Counted from the stretch's first letter, positions 1 through 6,467 are shown. The stretch is DNA of 9,292 bases from Gemmatimonadota bacterium (GCA_019240375.1 JAFAYN010000426.1:1-9292); one strand, 5' to 3'. Numbers and translations: made by a program. The notes: generated by a model from the letters alone, not told the origin.

Positions 1-323
1 AGGGCGCCGTCGTCGCGGGCCGCCTCGTCGGGGAAAAGGCGTTCTTCGCGGCCTACGGGGCCCTCCAGGAGCAGGTCTGGAAGCCGGTGAACCCGCTGCT
101 CGGCGAACAGGAGCGCACCCGGTGGACGGAGCACGGGGAAAAGCGGCAGCGCGAGGTGCTCGACCAGCTCTACAAGCAGTTCAGGCCGGTGGAGCCGGAG
201 TTCATCCACCTGGCGGACGCGCGGTACGTCACGGGGAACGGCCGCGTCCCGGCCCAGGCGGGGATGCTCTGGCGCGGGCGCCTGTCGGAGGTCGGCGGGT
301 TCAGCGTCGGGACGGTGGCGTAG
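1..323 (+). CDS. 3' end of an unrecognised protein (5' part lies outside the window)
   Basis: The frame is open from the left edge (first full codon at 3) and closes with TAG at 321-323, giving 106 visible residues. The visible part is hydrophilic and rich in E, Q and R in its middle (for example LGEQERTRW and EKRQREVLDQLYKQF), which suggests an amphipathic helix. It ends in a Gly/Val-rich tail (GRLSEVGGFSVGTVA). Third codon positions are almost all G or C, as in the other flanking genes, which supports real coding. I see no signal peptide, membrane segment or catalytic motif in this part. A GTG at 87 could serve as a start, but the frame continues upstream without a stop, so I treat the gene as truncated by the window edge. 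I do not recognise the family. Confidence 0.6.
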   Translation, partial: GAVVAGRLVGEKAFFAAYGALQEQVWKPVNPLLGEQERTRWTEHGEKRQREVLDQLYKQFRPVEPEFIHLADARYVTGNGRVPAQAGMLWRGRLSEVGGFSVGTVA

Positions 324-475
324 GACCCAGGCGGTGGAGGGGCATCCTCTCCACATCTTGCGCAGGCGCCGTTTCCGATGCACGGTTATTCCGTCTCCAC
401 CCTCGCCGCCCGGCAAGCGCAACGCGGTGACGTTCGTCGTACAGCTCCCCGTCTTCCTCCTTCCCGGAGACTTCC

Positions 476-1249
476 ATGCGCCCTGCCCCGTTCGGCTTCC
501 TCTTCCTGGTCCTCGCCCTCCTCCTGGCTCCGTCGCCGGGGTTCGCGCAGCGGGGCGGCAGCTCCGCCCTGGCCCTGCGCATCCTCGGCGGCGACACGCA
601 GAAGCCGCTGGCGGGCGTGCAGGTACAGGTGCGGGCCCCGGGCCCGCTCACCGCGATGACCGACGATTCCGGGCAGGTCCGCATCGAGAAGGTCCCGCCC
701 GGCGTCCACATGGTCGAGATCCGGCGCATCGGCTACCGCACTCACCAGATGATGGTCGGCTTCATCGCGGACCAGCCGGTGGAGGGAGACGTGGAGCTGG
801 CGCCCCAGCCGGTGGAGGTGGCGGCGCTGGAGGCGCGCGGCCGGAGCGTGGAAGCGACCGCGCGCCGATCCCAGGGCTCACGCGTGGACCTGTTCACCCG
901 CGACGAGATCCTGGAGCGGGCGAGCACCAGGCACAACGTGGGCGAGCTGATCCAGGGCAAGTTCCCGGGGGTCAGGGCCTTCGAGATCCACACCAGCACG
1001 TCCGGTCCGAAGCTCTGCATCACGATGAACCGGGCATACAGGCGGAGCTTCTGTTCGATGGTGTCCGTGTACGTCGACGGGACCAGGATCTACGACCCCG
1101 GCGACTACCTGTTGAACCTCCACCTGGATTCGCTGGAAAGCATCGAGCTGCTGGGACCCATCGAGGCGGGCGGGCGCTACGGGACCGACGCGGGCAACGG
1201 TGTCCTGGAGATCTACACCCACGGCAACGGGCCCTACGCGCACCATTAG
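476..1249 (+). CDS. Secreted carboxypeptidase-regulatory-like / TonB plug-domain protein without a barrel
   Basis: The 257-residue product starts at ATG 476, with GGAGA at 466-470 spaced 5 nt as ribosome binding site. Residues 1-24 form a signal peptide (basic start, Leu-rich core, likely cleavage after PGFA). Residues 31-110 resemble a carboxypeptidase-regulatory-like beta-sandwich (KPLAGVQVQV, DDSGQVRIEKVPPGVH, IRRIGYRTH). Residues 136-250 resemble a TonB-dependent receptor plug (LIQGKFPGVRAFE, VSVYVDGTRIYDP, LDSLESIELLGPIEAGGRYGT, GVLEIYTHG). Full receptors continue into a 22-strand beta-barrel of several hundred residues; here translation stops right after the plug. Cys181 and Cys193 flank a short insert and could form a disulfide outside the cytoplasm. 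Short proteins of this layout are, to my knowledge, common in Gemmatimonadota, so the missing barrel is probably normal for the family and not a truncation. Its substrate or partner cannot be read from the sequence. A periplasmic or outer-membrane-associated location is inferred. Confidence 0.8.
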   Translation: MRPAPFGFLFLVLALLLAPSPGFAQRGGSSALALRILGGDTQKPLAGVQVQVRAPGPLTAMTDDSGQVRIEKVPPGVHMVEIRRIGYRTHQMMVGFIADQPVEGDVELAPQPVEVAALEARGRSVEATARRSQGSRVDLFTRDEILERASTRHNVGELIQGKFPGVRAFEIHTSTSGPKLCITMNRAYRRSFCSMVSVYVDGTRIYDPGDYLLNLHLDSLESIELLGPIEAGGRYGTDAGNGVLEIYTHGNGPYAHH

Positions 1250-1293
1250 CCACGGGGGCGTTCTCAGGTAGAGCGGAAGCGGGCGCGGACCGG

Positions 1294-1453
1294 GTGGCCT
1301 TCGAGATCCTAGCCGAGGATCCGGCCGAGGTCGCGCTCTCCTCCAGCGAGAGGGTGCAGGTATACCCGAACTCCTGGTGCTGGACGAGTTGGACGCGGAA
1401 CTCGGCTGGGGGAGCGGGCGGAGGCGCTCCGAGCGCGCTGGGGGTCCAGAGAG
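1294..1453 (+). pseudogene. Frameshifted 5' part of the gene continuing at 1454
   Basis: Coding-like sequence here runs through three frames in turn. From GTG 1294 one frame reads VAFEILAEDPAEVALSSSER and on to about 1367. The next frame then reads ELLVLDELDAELGW (1368-1409). The third frame then reads GERAEALRARWGSRE and runs into the open frame of the next entry. Each segment loses its protein-like composition just past these points. Joined, they would extend the downstream protein to roughly 190 residues. Two single-base indels or sequencing errors would explain this. I do not recognise the protein. Confidence 0.4.
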
Positions 1454-1870
1454 GTGCCCGACGGGTGTCCGGTCGATCCCTCCACCGCGCTCCAGCAGCT
1501 GGCGGAGCTGCGCGCGCTCCATCTCGCGCGGTTCGCCTCCCGGGCGTGCGCGCCCCGGCCGGTGCTGGACCGGGTGCTCATGGAGGAGGTACCGGACCGC
1601 TGGCGGGCGCTCTCGCCCCTGGACACGCTTTGGATCCACGCGGCGTTCGCGCAGGTCAACGCGCACCGGCTGGCGGCCGTGCGCTACCTGACCAAGCCGC
1701 GCCGCGCCAGCGAGGAGGAGCGCCCCTCCTGGTCGGTCTTCCTCGCGGGCCTGGCCGACCGCACGCGGCGCTCGCCTCGCTACGTGGGGCGCCACCGGTC
1801 GCTCGTCAACTGGCTGGCGCAGGTGAGCCTGGCGGCACCTTCGTTCAAGGAGGAAGTGTTGGGCGAGTAG
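1454..1870 (+). CDS. Unrecognised helical protein, probably the 3' part of a frameshifted gene
   Basis: The frame from GTG 1454 to TAG 1868-1870 encodes 138 residues with strongly GC-biased third positions, so it is or recently was a real gene. The product is rich in Ala, Leu and Arg and looks all-helical (TALQQLAELRALHLARF, DRWRALSPLDTLWIHAAFAQ), with a hydrophobic tail ending SFKEEVLGE. No signal peptide, membrane segment or active-site motif is visible. GTG 1454 has no convincing ribosome binding site and the same frame stays open upstream, so the listed start is only the first plausible one. See the preceding entry for the likely N-terminal part in other frames. A terminator-like hairpin follows 20 bp downstream. 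The next gene is convergent. Function unknown. Confidence 0.5.
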   Translation: MPDGCPVDPSTALQQLAELRALHLARFASRACAPRPVLDRVLMEEVPDRWRALSPLDTLWIHAAFAQVNAHRLAAVRYLTKPRRASEEERPSWSVFLAGLADRTRRSPRYVGRHRSLVNWLAQVSLAAPSFKEEVLGE

Positions 1871-1889
1871 GGGTGTTTGATCGCAGCAG

Positions 1890-1921
1890 CGCCCCGGCTC
1901 TTGGCTGAACCAGGGGCGTTT
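1890..1921 (+). terminator. Likely intrinsic terminator after the 1454-1870 gene
   Basis: CGCCCCGG (1890-1897) pairs with CC-A-GGGGCG (1910-1918), an 8-bp stem with one bulged A and a 12-nt loop, followed by TTT at 1919-1921. The position just past the 1870 stop fits termination on the + strand. The T tract is short, so strength is uncertain. Read on the - strand there is no T run, so it is not an obvious terminator for the convergent gene. Confidence 0.45.
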
Positions 1922-2007
1922 CTGCTCAATCAATTACGGTCTCCACCACGCCTGCCCTCGACTATGGTGTTGTGGGTTTCTATGACTGCCTTCCATCCGC
2001 CGCATGA

Positions 2008-3258
2008 TCACAGCTTCGGAAGCACGGTTTCGTCGAAAATGCGCTGGGCGACCAATTGCTTCTCCTGCACGTCAAGCACCGCCCACTGCACTCGATCATG
2101 CGCAGTCTCAAGCGCAGCTACGCCCAGGAAGCGGTGCTTGCCTTGGTTGAACAGGAAGCGGCCCGCCTGGGTAGGCTGGAGCCTCTGCACCTGCGTGAGC
2201 AATCCGCGGTAGTATGGTATCGTTACCCCTTTGAACTCGCGCTTACTTCGCTTGATGGACTGCTCCAGCCCCACTGATAGAGGTGTCGGCGCACGCAGGC
2301 GCTGAATGAAGCCGCCCTGAGACCGCAACAGCTGCCGCGTAGCGGCGAGGTGGGTCTTGTGCTGCCGGCGTGCGGCATGGAGAAGGCTGTGAAAACCTCC
2401 GACGAATGCGTCGCGAAGCTGCCTACATCGGCTCCAGCACTCCTCCTGCGCGGCCTCTAGCGCCTTTTTGGCGGGCCGAAACTCGGCGCGCCCGTAGTAC
2501 CAAATCTTTCCCCACTGCACCAGCTTGCTCGTCCACCGCACACCCGCGAACGCTCCGAGCGGCACGAGCACCACTGCGAGCGGCGCCAACGGCCCTAACA
2601 AAGGGATGATTGCCAGGGCCAAGCTCGATCCCGCATACATACCTGCCGCACCACCCGTAGCGGCACCCGCCGCGCCCAACGTGGTATGAACACCCCACTC
2701 CACACCGTTCAGCTGCCCCAACTCCAACTTTTGCCAGTTCTGCCAGCCCTTTACGACGAGCGCTACAATTGGCACGTGCAGTGTCACGTCGGCGAGATTC
2801 AGGTGGTTCAGATGCATAGCCACGGCATCAGCACTCTCGACGTGCGCCACCACAAAGCCGTCCAAGTGATGGTGTAGGTCCCCAAAACCATCTGCCGTGT
2901 CGATGCTGTAGATGTGCGTGCTCGCGAAGGCGTGAGCTAAGTGCTCGGGTGAGAGGTGGCCCGCGGCCACCGCGTTGGAGATTGCATGTGGCGTGATGAT
3001 CTGGCCGACGCCGAGCGCCACGTGCGGGTCTGCCATCTGGTGCAGGTTCTCCACGTGTGCTAGCAGGCCCGGCGCGTTGGTGGCGAGTTGGTGGATAAGA
3101 TCCAGCGCGGTAATGGCGCCGATCACCGTGTCGCCCGTCAGATCAGTGTCGAGTGGGGTGTTCAGATATTTTAAGATCTCGCGCTTGCGTCGCCACACCG
3201 CGAGACACGCAAGGTATGTGGCAACCAAGGCAGCTAGCACGAGTAAGTCCAATAGCAT
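2008..3258 (-). CDS. Unrecognised 416-aa membrane-anchored protein with a His-rich region and a Gly/Ala hydrophobic hairpin
   Basis: ATG at 3258 lies 3 nt after the stop of the upstream gene (TGA GCG ATG), with AGGGA about 8 nt before it, so translational coupling is likely. Residues 2-22 form a membrane segment followed by RRKR, predicting a cytoplasmic body under the positive-inside rule. Residues 50-165 are helical and carry about 16 histidines, including HHH at 129-131. Residues 194-210 are almost only Gly and Ala (LGAAGAATGGAAGMYAG) and lead into a hydrophobic stretch 212-240 interrupted by PLLGPLAP, resembling a glycine-zipper membrane hairpin. Residues 257-416 are basic and helical (many K, R, Q), possibly a coiled coil or nucleic-acid or lipid-facing domain. 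No enzymatic motif is visible. Base composition is lower in GC than in the flanking genes, suggesting acquisition. Last gene of the three-gene unit. A membrane-disrupting effector or a membrane scaffold are both possible; neither is shown. Confidence 0.75.
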   Translation of the reverse strand: MLLDLLVLAALVATYLACLAVWRRKREILKYLNTPLDTDLTGDTVIGAITALDLIHQLATNAPGLLAHVENLHQMADPHVALGVGQIITPHAISNAVAAGHLSPEHLAHAFASTHIYSIDTADGFGDLHHHLDGFVVAHVESADAVAMHLNHLNLADVTLHVPIVALVVKGWQNWQKLELGQLNGVEWGVHTTLGAAGAATGGAAGMYAGSSLALAIIPLLGPLAPLAVVLVPLGAFAGVRWTSKLVQWGKIWYYGRAEFRPAKKALEAAQEECWSRCRQLRDAFVGGFHSLLHAARRQHKTHLAATRQLLRSQGGFIQRLRAPTPLSVGLEQSIKRSKREFKGVTIPYYRGLLTQVQRLQPTQAGRFLFNQGKHRFLGVAALETAHDRVQWAVLDVQEKQLVAQRIFDETVLPKL

Positions 3259-3261
3259 CGC

Positions 3262-3813
3262 TCACGTCCCTGGAATGGTCGGTCCCGATACCTGCCCTAC
3301 GAAATCGACGGCGTTCCTGAAGCGGATGAATGGTGAGAGGATCCCGTTCCCGGTCACGAAGACGGTATAGACGACGGAGAGCGAATCCCAGCCTGGACCG
3401 AGTAGGCTCCCAACCAGAAGGTCGAAGAGCTTCGGTACCTCGAGCGTCCCATGCGCGAAGTACCCGGTCATCGTGGTGGCGACCACATAGCCCGCCACCG
3501 CCGGGCCGAAATAACCTTTGGCGATGAGCAGCCCCGCGATGGCAGCACTACCGATCGACAGGCGCAACAGGTCGGCGGCAGTGGTCACATACGGGTTCGT
3601 TCCAGGAACGGCCAGGGCGTACGCGCCGTATATGACGGTGGACAGGAACTGCAGGATGCCCGTGTAGAAGGGGATGGTGAGTCGTGGGGCCGAGTGCCAG
3701 TGCCAGACGTACATTACGCTGTGCGTATCGTACGCCAGATCGAGCACACGGTACTGCTGATACAGGAACGGCGCGACGACAACCGCCATCAGCGCCGTGG
3801 AGCGAACGTCCAT
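3262..3813 (-). CDS. Unrecognised multi-pass membrane protein
   Basis: I chose the ATG at 3813 because GGAG lies 7 nt upstream of it (CTCC at 3821-3824 on the + strand). The in-frame ATG at 3828 has no such site and would add only five residues. The 183-residue product is hydrophobic with about four or five likely membrane segments: near residues 5-20 (weak), 45-69 (IPFYTGILQFLSTVIYGAYA), 80-118 (probably two, around LLIAKGYFGPAVAGYVVATT), and 127-160 (LLVGSLLGPGW and VVYTVFVTGNGIL). A loop between the first two contains the aromatic/His cluster VWHWH. No transporter or enzyme signature is recognised. Its stop TGA (3262-3264) sits 3 nt before the 416-aa gene, so the two are almost certainly co-translated and may act together in the membrane. 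The gap to the upstream 131-aa gene is 177 bp. Confidence 0.75.
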   Translation of the reverse strand: MDVRSTALMAVVVAPFLYQQYRVLDLAYDTHSVMYVWHWHSAPRLTIPFYTGILQFLSTVIYGAYALAVPGTNPYVTTAADLLRLSIGSAAIAGLLIAKGYFGPAVAGYVVATTMTGYFAHGTLEVPKLFDLLVGSLLGPGWDSLSVVYTVFVTGNGILSPFIRFRNAVDFVGQVSGPTIPGT

Positions 3814-3990
3814 ACAAACGCTCCGCATTAACGTAGCACGCCGAAATTCTCACCTAGCACAACGTACTCGAAACGCCACTCTCAGGTTCCGCTCTAATTC
3901 ACATCGTATCAAAAAGACGCGTGAGGTGCATAGCTGCCAAGATCGACTCGGTGCCCGGATAGGTGCAGCGCGTGGTCTGGCCGAATATGT

Positions 3991-4386
3991 TCATCTCTGC
4001 CGCGGCTTTGTGAGATCGTAGTAGATATCGCTCAGCTGCTTCTGGATGTGAGTGGCCTGGCTGTCAAGCCACTGAACCGTGTGCTCACCATGGCGGCCGG
4101 TCTTGGCGTCGATCATTTCGACGGCACTGGACACGTGATCGTGCAGGTGCTGGTACAACTGTTCCACGAGATCCGGCTGGTAGCCGGGTCGGTGCTGCAC
4201 CGAGTGGCGTTGAGCCATCATCCTTCGGAAACGCACCCGATCCTCCTCAGACAGATAGCGGGTAATGCCCGTACTTCCCATGCTGAGGAGGAAGGATGTC
4301 GTCCATGTGGCGAATTCCTTCGATCCCCAGCCGTGCAACACCACGTGCCTGTCTCTCTCGTCTAAATCGTCGAACCAATTAGCCAT
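3991..4386 (-). CDS. Unrecognised 131-aa soluble protein, first gene of the three-gene unit
   Basis: ATG at 4386 is preferred: GAGG lies 6 nt upstream and the protein begins in a protein-like way (MANWFDDLDERDRHVVLHGW). The frame extends to a TTG at 4500, but that N-terminal extension is preceded by no clear ribosome binding site. The product is acidic at its start and basic at its end (KPRQR), with a mildly hydrophobic segment at about residues 25-45 (ATWTTSFLLSMGSTGI), then charged helices (EEDRVRFRRMM, EQLYQHLHDHVSSAVEMI). It carries several His residues, as does the 416-aa protein. I see no helix-turn-helix or catalytic motif. It lies about 170 nt downstream of a strong promoter, 177 bp before the membrane-protein gene and on the same strand, so shared transcription is likely but not certain. 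Confidence 0.7.
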   Translation of the reverse strand: MANWFDDLDERDRHVVLHGWGSKEFATWTTSFLLSMGSTGITRYLSEEDRVRFRRMMAQRHSVQHRPGYQPDLVEQLYQHLHDHVSSAVEMIDAKTGRHGEHTVQWLDSQATHIQKQLSDIYYDLTKPRQR

Positions 4387-4553
4387 TGGAAGCCTCGATT
4401 GTGCTTTTGGGGAAAGGTAGCGGGTAGACACCTCGCATCGCAGGGGATTAAAGCTCTTGGCGGGAGCAGCCCAGCACAAACCATCTCTAGCCCACTCCAA
4501 TCGAAGTTCTGTAGACTAGAGTTGGTCTCTCCGATTGCTCCGCCACCGGCTGA
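4387..4553 (-). promoter_or_regulatory. Long untranslated leader of the three-gene unit
   Basis: If transcription starts about 7 nt past the -10 box (near 4553), the mRNA has a leader of roughly 165 nt before ATG 4386. It contains a short ATG frame starting MVCAGLLPPR that runs out of frame past the 4386 start, but I see no strong ribosome site for it. I cannot identify a known riboswitch. The full stretch 4387-4845 otherwise holds no convincing gene on either strand. Confidence 0.35.
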
Positions 4554-4559
4554 TGATCC

Positions 4560-4600
4560 ATAGTAAAGAGAAGCACCTAACCTGTCAATTATTATTTATG
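4560..4600 (-). promoter_or_regulatory. Strong sigma70-type promoter for the three-gene unit
   Basis: On the - strand TTGACA (4588-4583) matches the -35 consensus perfectly. It is followed by a 17-bp spacer and TACTAT (4565-4560), 5 of 6 matches to TATAAT. Immediately upstream of the -35 the sequence is nearly all A/T (4589-4600), like an UP element. It points at the 131-aa gene. It is the best promoter match I found in the window and sits in its most AT-rich stretch. Confidence 0.75.
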
Positions 4601-4746
4601 TGGGACCTCTCACTCCTACGCCACTTCCTATCAGAATAACGTAGATAGGGAGTCTCCCAGCGAGACACGCACGCATTTGCGGCAGTGCATGATCAACAGA
4701 CCTTTTGCATCCACACCCCACCCCTAATTAACTTCCCTTCCACATA

Positions 4747-4775
4747 GCGGCCCCTGGGCCGCGCCCAACTGGCGC
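4747..4775 (+). other. Two compact hairpins just before the 4781 terminator
   Basis: GCGGCCC (4747-4753) pairs with GGGCCGC (4756-4762), and GCGCC (4761-4765) pairs with GGCGC (4771-4775). The latter GGCGC can alternatively pair with GCGCC at 4781-4785, which is the 5' arm of the terminator. Three hairpins in a row with alternative pairings could be the end of a small RNA or an attenuator-like leader before the 4846 gene. Confidence 0.4.
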
Positions 4776-4780
4776 TTCAT

Positions 4781-4825
4781 GCGCCGATCTTCCCCCACCA
4801 GGGGGAGATCGGCGCTTTTTGTTTT
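4781..4825 (+). terminator. Strong intrinsic terminator ahead of the excisionase-like gene
   Basis: GCGCCGATCTTCCCCC (4781-4796) pairs with GGGGGAGATCGGCGC (4801-4815): 15 base pairs with one bulged T and an ACCA loop, followed by TTTTTGTTTT (4816-4825). It is clearly oriented on the + strand, yet no + strand gene precedes it within 2.9 kb. It may end a small RNA, insulate the integrase module, or act in the leader of the next gene. Confidence 0.85.
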
Positions 4826-4845
4826 CCCCCTTGCCCCGCCTGCAC

Positions 4846-5390
4846 ATGCCTGAGCTCGACCAAATCTATTGGACGCTGTACGCCAAGGACTCGCCGCTGC
4901 GTGAGGTCCTGGCGCGCGGGCAGGCCGAGCTGCGGAAGTACGGCCAGGTGGGCCTACCCTGTTCCGGAGCCGTGCAGACCAGCTGGAGCGGTACGCTCCC
5001 GCTGCAGCCGAGGCGTTCCGGGAAGCGGCGAAAGAGGCGGAGCGGTTGGTCGCGGGAGAGGCCGAGCAGCCCCTCACGTTGCAGGAGGCGGCCGAGCTGG
5101 GCGGGTACACGGTGGACCGGCTGGGCGAGCTGCTCCGGAAGTTCCCGGAGCTGAACGCGGGAAAGAAGGGCGCCCCGCGCATTCTCCGGAAGCACGTGCT
5201 GGTCCGCCCGGAGCGCGTCGTGGAGCTCGCCCGCGAGGAGCGGGCGCGACAGGAAGATGCGCGGCGACCGCAGCTGGTCACCGGCGCGAAGGAAAGACGA
5301 ACGGTTTCCTCCACTCCTTCCCCGGGTGCATCATCTTCCGCAGGGGCGCGGGCTCGCCGCGCTGCCCTGTCCACTCGACCTGGGGGGTGA
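4846..5390 (+). pseudogene. Excisionase-like helix-turn-helix protein, interrupted by a frameshift
   Basis: ATG 4846 opens MPELDQIYWTLYAKDSPLRE and on through LRKYGQ (to about 4946). Coding sense then moves to the frame one base earlier, reading TLFRSRADQLERYAPAA from 4956 through to TGA 5388-5390. The joined protein is about 180 residues: a charged helical N-terminus, then a MerR/excisionase-type DNA-binding segment (LTLQEAAELGGYTVDRLGEL, then NAGKKGAPRILRKHV), then a low-complexity Ser/Ala/Arg tail. The stop lies 2 nt before the integrase ATG, so the two formed an operon. This arrangement fits a recombination directionality factor or an integrase-linked regulator. The shift lies between about 4945 and 4958 and looks like loss of one base. 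No slippery heptamer is obvious. If translation can restart at TTG 5046, the DNA-binding part might still be made. Confidence 0.7.
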
Positions 5391-5392
5391 GC

Positions 5393-6467
5393 ATGCCGAA
5401 GAAGGGGAAGGAGGAGGCGCCGGGCCTTTGGGCCCACCGGGAGGGCGCCCGGGGCGCCGCGGTGACGGTCCAGGAGCGGACACACGGGGGAAACCTCTGG
5501 CTACGCTACTGGAGCCAACGTGACAAGCAGTACACGTGGGAGAACCTCGCGCACACGGACCGGGAGATCGCGGTCCGGAAGGCCATAGAGGTGAACGCCA
5601 CGCTCAGGACGAACCGCGAGTCACTGGCAAAGGGAGCGAAACCGCTCTCGTGGCTGCTCAGGCTTAACGAAGAGGCGGAGACGCCGCGCAAAAAGAAGGG
5701 GCCGGCGGACGACCTGCGGCACATGGACATCCAGCAGGTGGCATTCGGAGACAGCTGCGACGTACGCAGTCTCACTACCGGGAAGCTCAAGGCATTCCTC
5801 TCCGCCCACCGCGCGGGGACGCTGAAGGTCGAAGGACGGGAGCTGGGAAAGTGTTCCGACACTACGGCGGGGAACGACATCCGTTTGCTGCAGACGATCC
5901 TCCGATGGGCGGCCGAGGAGGGGCATCTGGACGATGCACCTGTACGGCCGTCGGTACTCGCGTTCACGGCGCCTCGCAACCTCAACAAACGGCAGCCGGT
6001 GGCGACCTACGACCGGTTCCTGAGGGTGCGGCCACACTGCGATCGGCCAGAATACCCGCTCTTCGGGTCGTTCATGGACCTGGTGGAAAGCCTGGGGTGG
6101 CGCGTTTCCCCATCCGGCAGCTGCGCGGCGCCTAGTTGGACCTGCGGAGCCAACCCACGGCGCCGGTCGGGCGGGTACTGAAGCGGGCGGAGACGGACAA
6201 GGTAGGGGTCGAGATGTGGGTGCCGCTGTCAGAGGACGAGCGCCGGGCCATAGACGCGGCGCTCGTCATCAACCCCGTGGTGGGAGACGCCTACCTCTAC
6301 CCTTCGCCGAAGCGGCCGGCGGGTAGCTCTCCGTCCAGACGCTCGACATCTACGACGGCGCGGACGACGAGACCCTACTCGCGGTGGTCACCGAGCCCAA
6401 GAAGTTGAGAGAAGTCCCGGACGCCTTATGCCTCGAACGTAGCAACTACGTAACAGGGCAGGAGTAG
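5393..6467 (+). pseudogene. Tyrosine recombinase (phage/island integrase), inactivated
   Basis: ATG 5393 follows GGGGGGTGA and begins MPKKGKEEAPGLW. The N-terminal part has an Arm-type/core-binding layout (GGNLWLRYWSQRDKQYTWEN, later NDIRLLQTILRWAAEEG) and a linker typical of these integrases (RNLNKRQPVATYDRFLRV). Box I is reached at LVESLGWRVS, whose Arg codon is at 6101-6103. Then four lesions follow. A one-base loss at about 6104-6112 moves the frame (sense resumes as IRQLRGA). An in-frame TAG sits at 6133-6135. Sense continues LDLRSQ to DAYLYPSPKRPAG (about 6321). The region that should hold the H-x-x-R box is then missing, and the sequence resumes in another frame at about 6327 as SVQTLDIYDGADDETLLAVV, where Y (6351-6353) is the likely former catalytic tyrosine. 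The remnant ends at TAG 6465-6467. The enzyme cannot be functional. Confidence 0.85.
6437..6451. repeat. Short perfect palindrome near the integrase end
   Basis: ACGTAG (6437-6442) and CTACGT (6446-6451) form a perfect inverted repeat around CAA, inside the last codons of the integrase remnant and about 70 bp from the tRNA 3' end. It could be a recombinase or regulator half-site pair, but a 6-bp arm also arises by chance. Confidence 0.25.

Noticed and set aside
334..1908. 524-codon open frame on the + strand overlapping the plug-domain gene
   Set aside because: Its translation is Arg/Gly/Ala/Pro-rich low-complexity sequence typical of a shadow frame in GC-rich DNA; the 476-1249 frame has a signal peptide, domain motifs and a ribosome site.
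878..1933. 351-codon open frame on the - strand
   Set aside because: Antisense shadow of the plug-domain gene and the 1454 gene; Arg/Pro/Ala-rich with no motif.
3829..3990. Independent promoter for the 183-aa membrane-protein gene
   Set aside because: TTGGCA and TACGAT-like hexamers exist on the - strand, but none are paired at 16-18 bp spacing.
4426..4500. TTG 4500 as start of the first cassette gene
   Set aside because: No good ribosome site, and the added N-terminus is not protein-like; ATG 4386 has GAGG at proper spacing.
3200..4671. 12-nt exact repeat GCGAGACACGCA at 3200-3211 and 4660-4671 as possible island direct repeats
   Set aside because: One copy lies inside the 416-aa gene, and a few 12-nt matches are expected by chance in a 9-kb window.
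4724..5485. 253-codon open frame on the - strand opposite the excisionase-like gene
   Set aside because: Arg/Ser/Ala low-complexity translation, and it crosses the strong + strand terminator; the opposite strand gives a recognisable DNA-binding protein.
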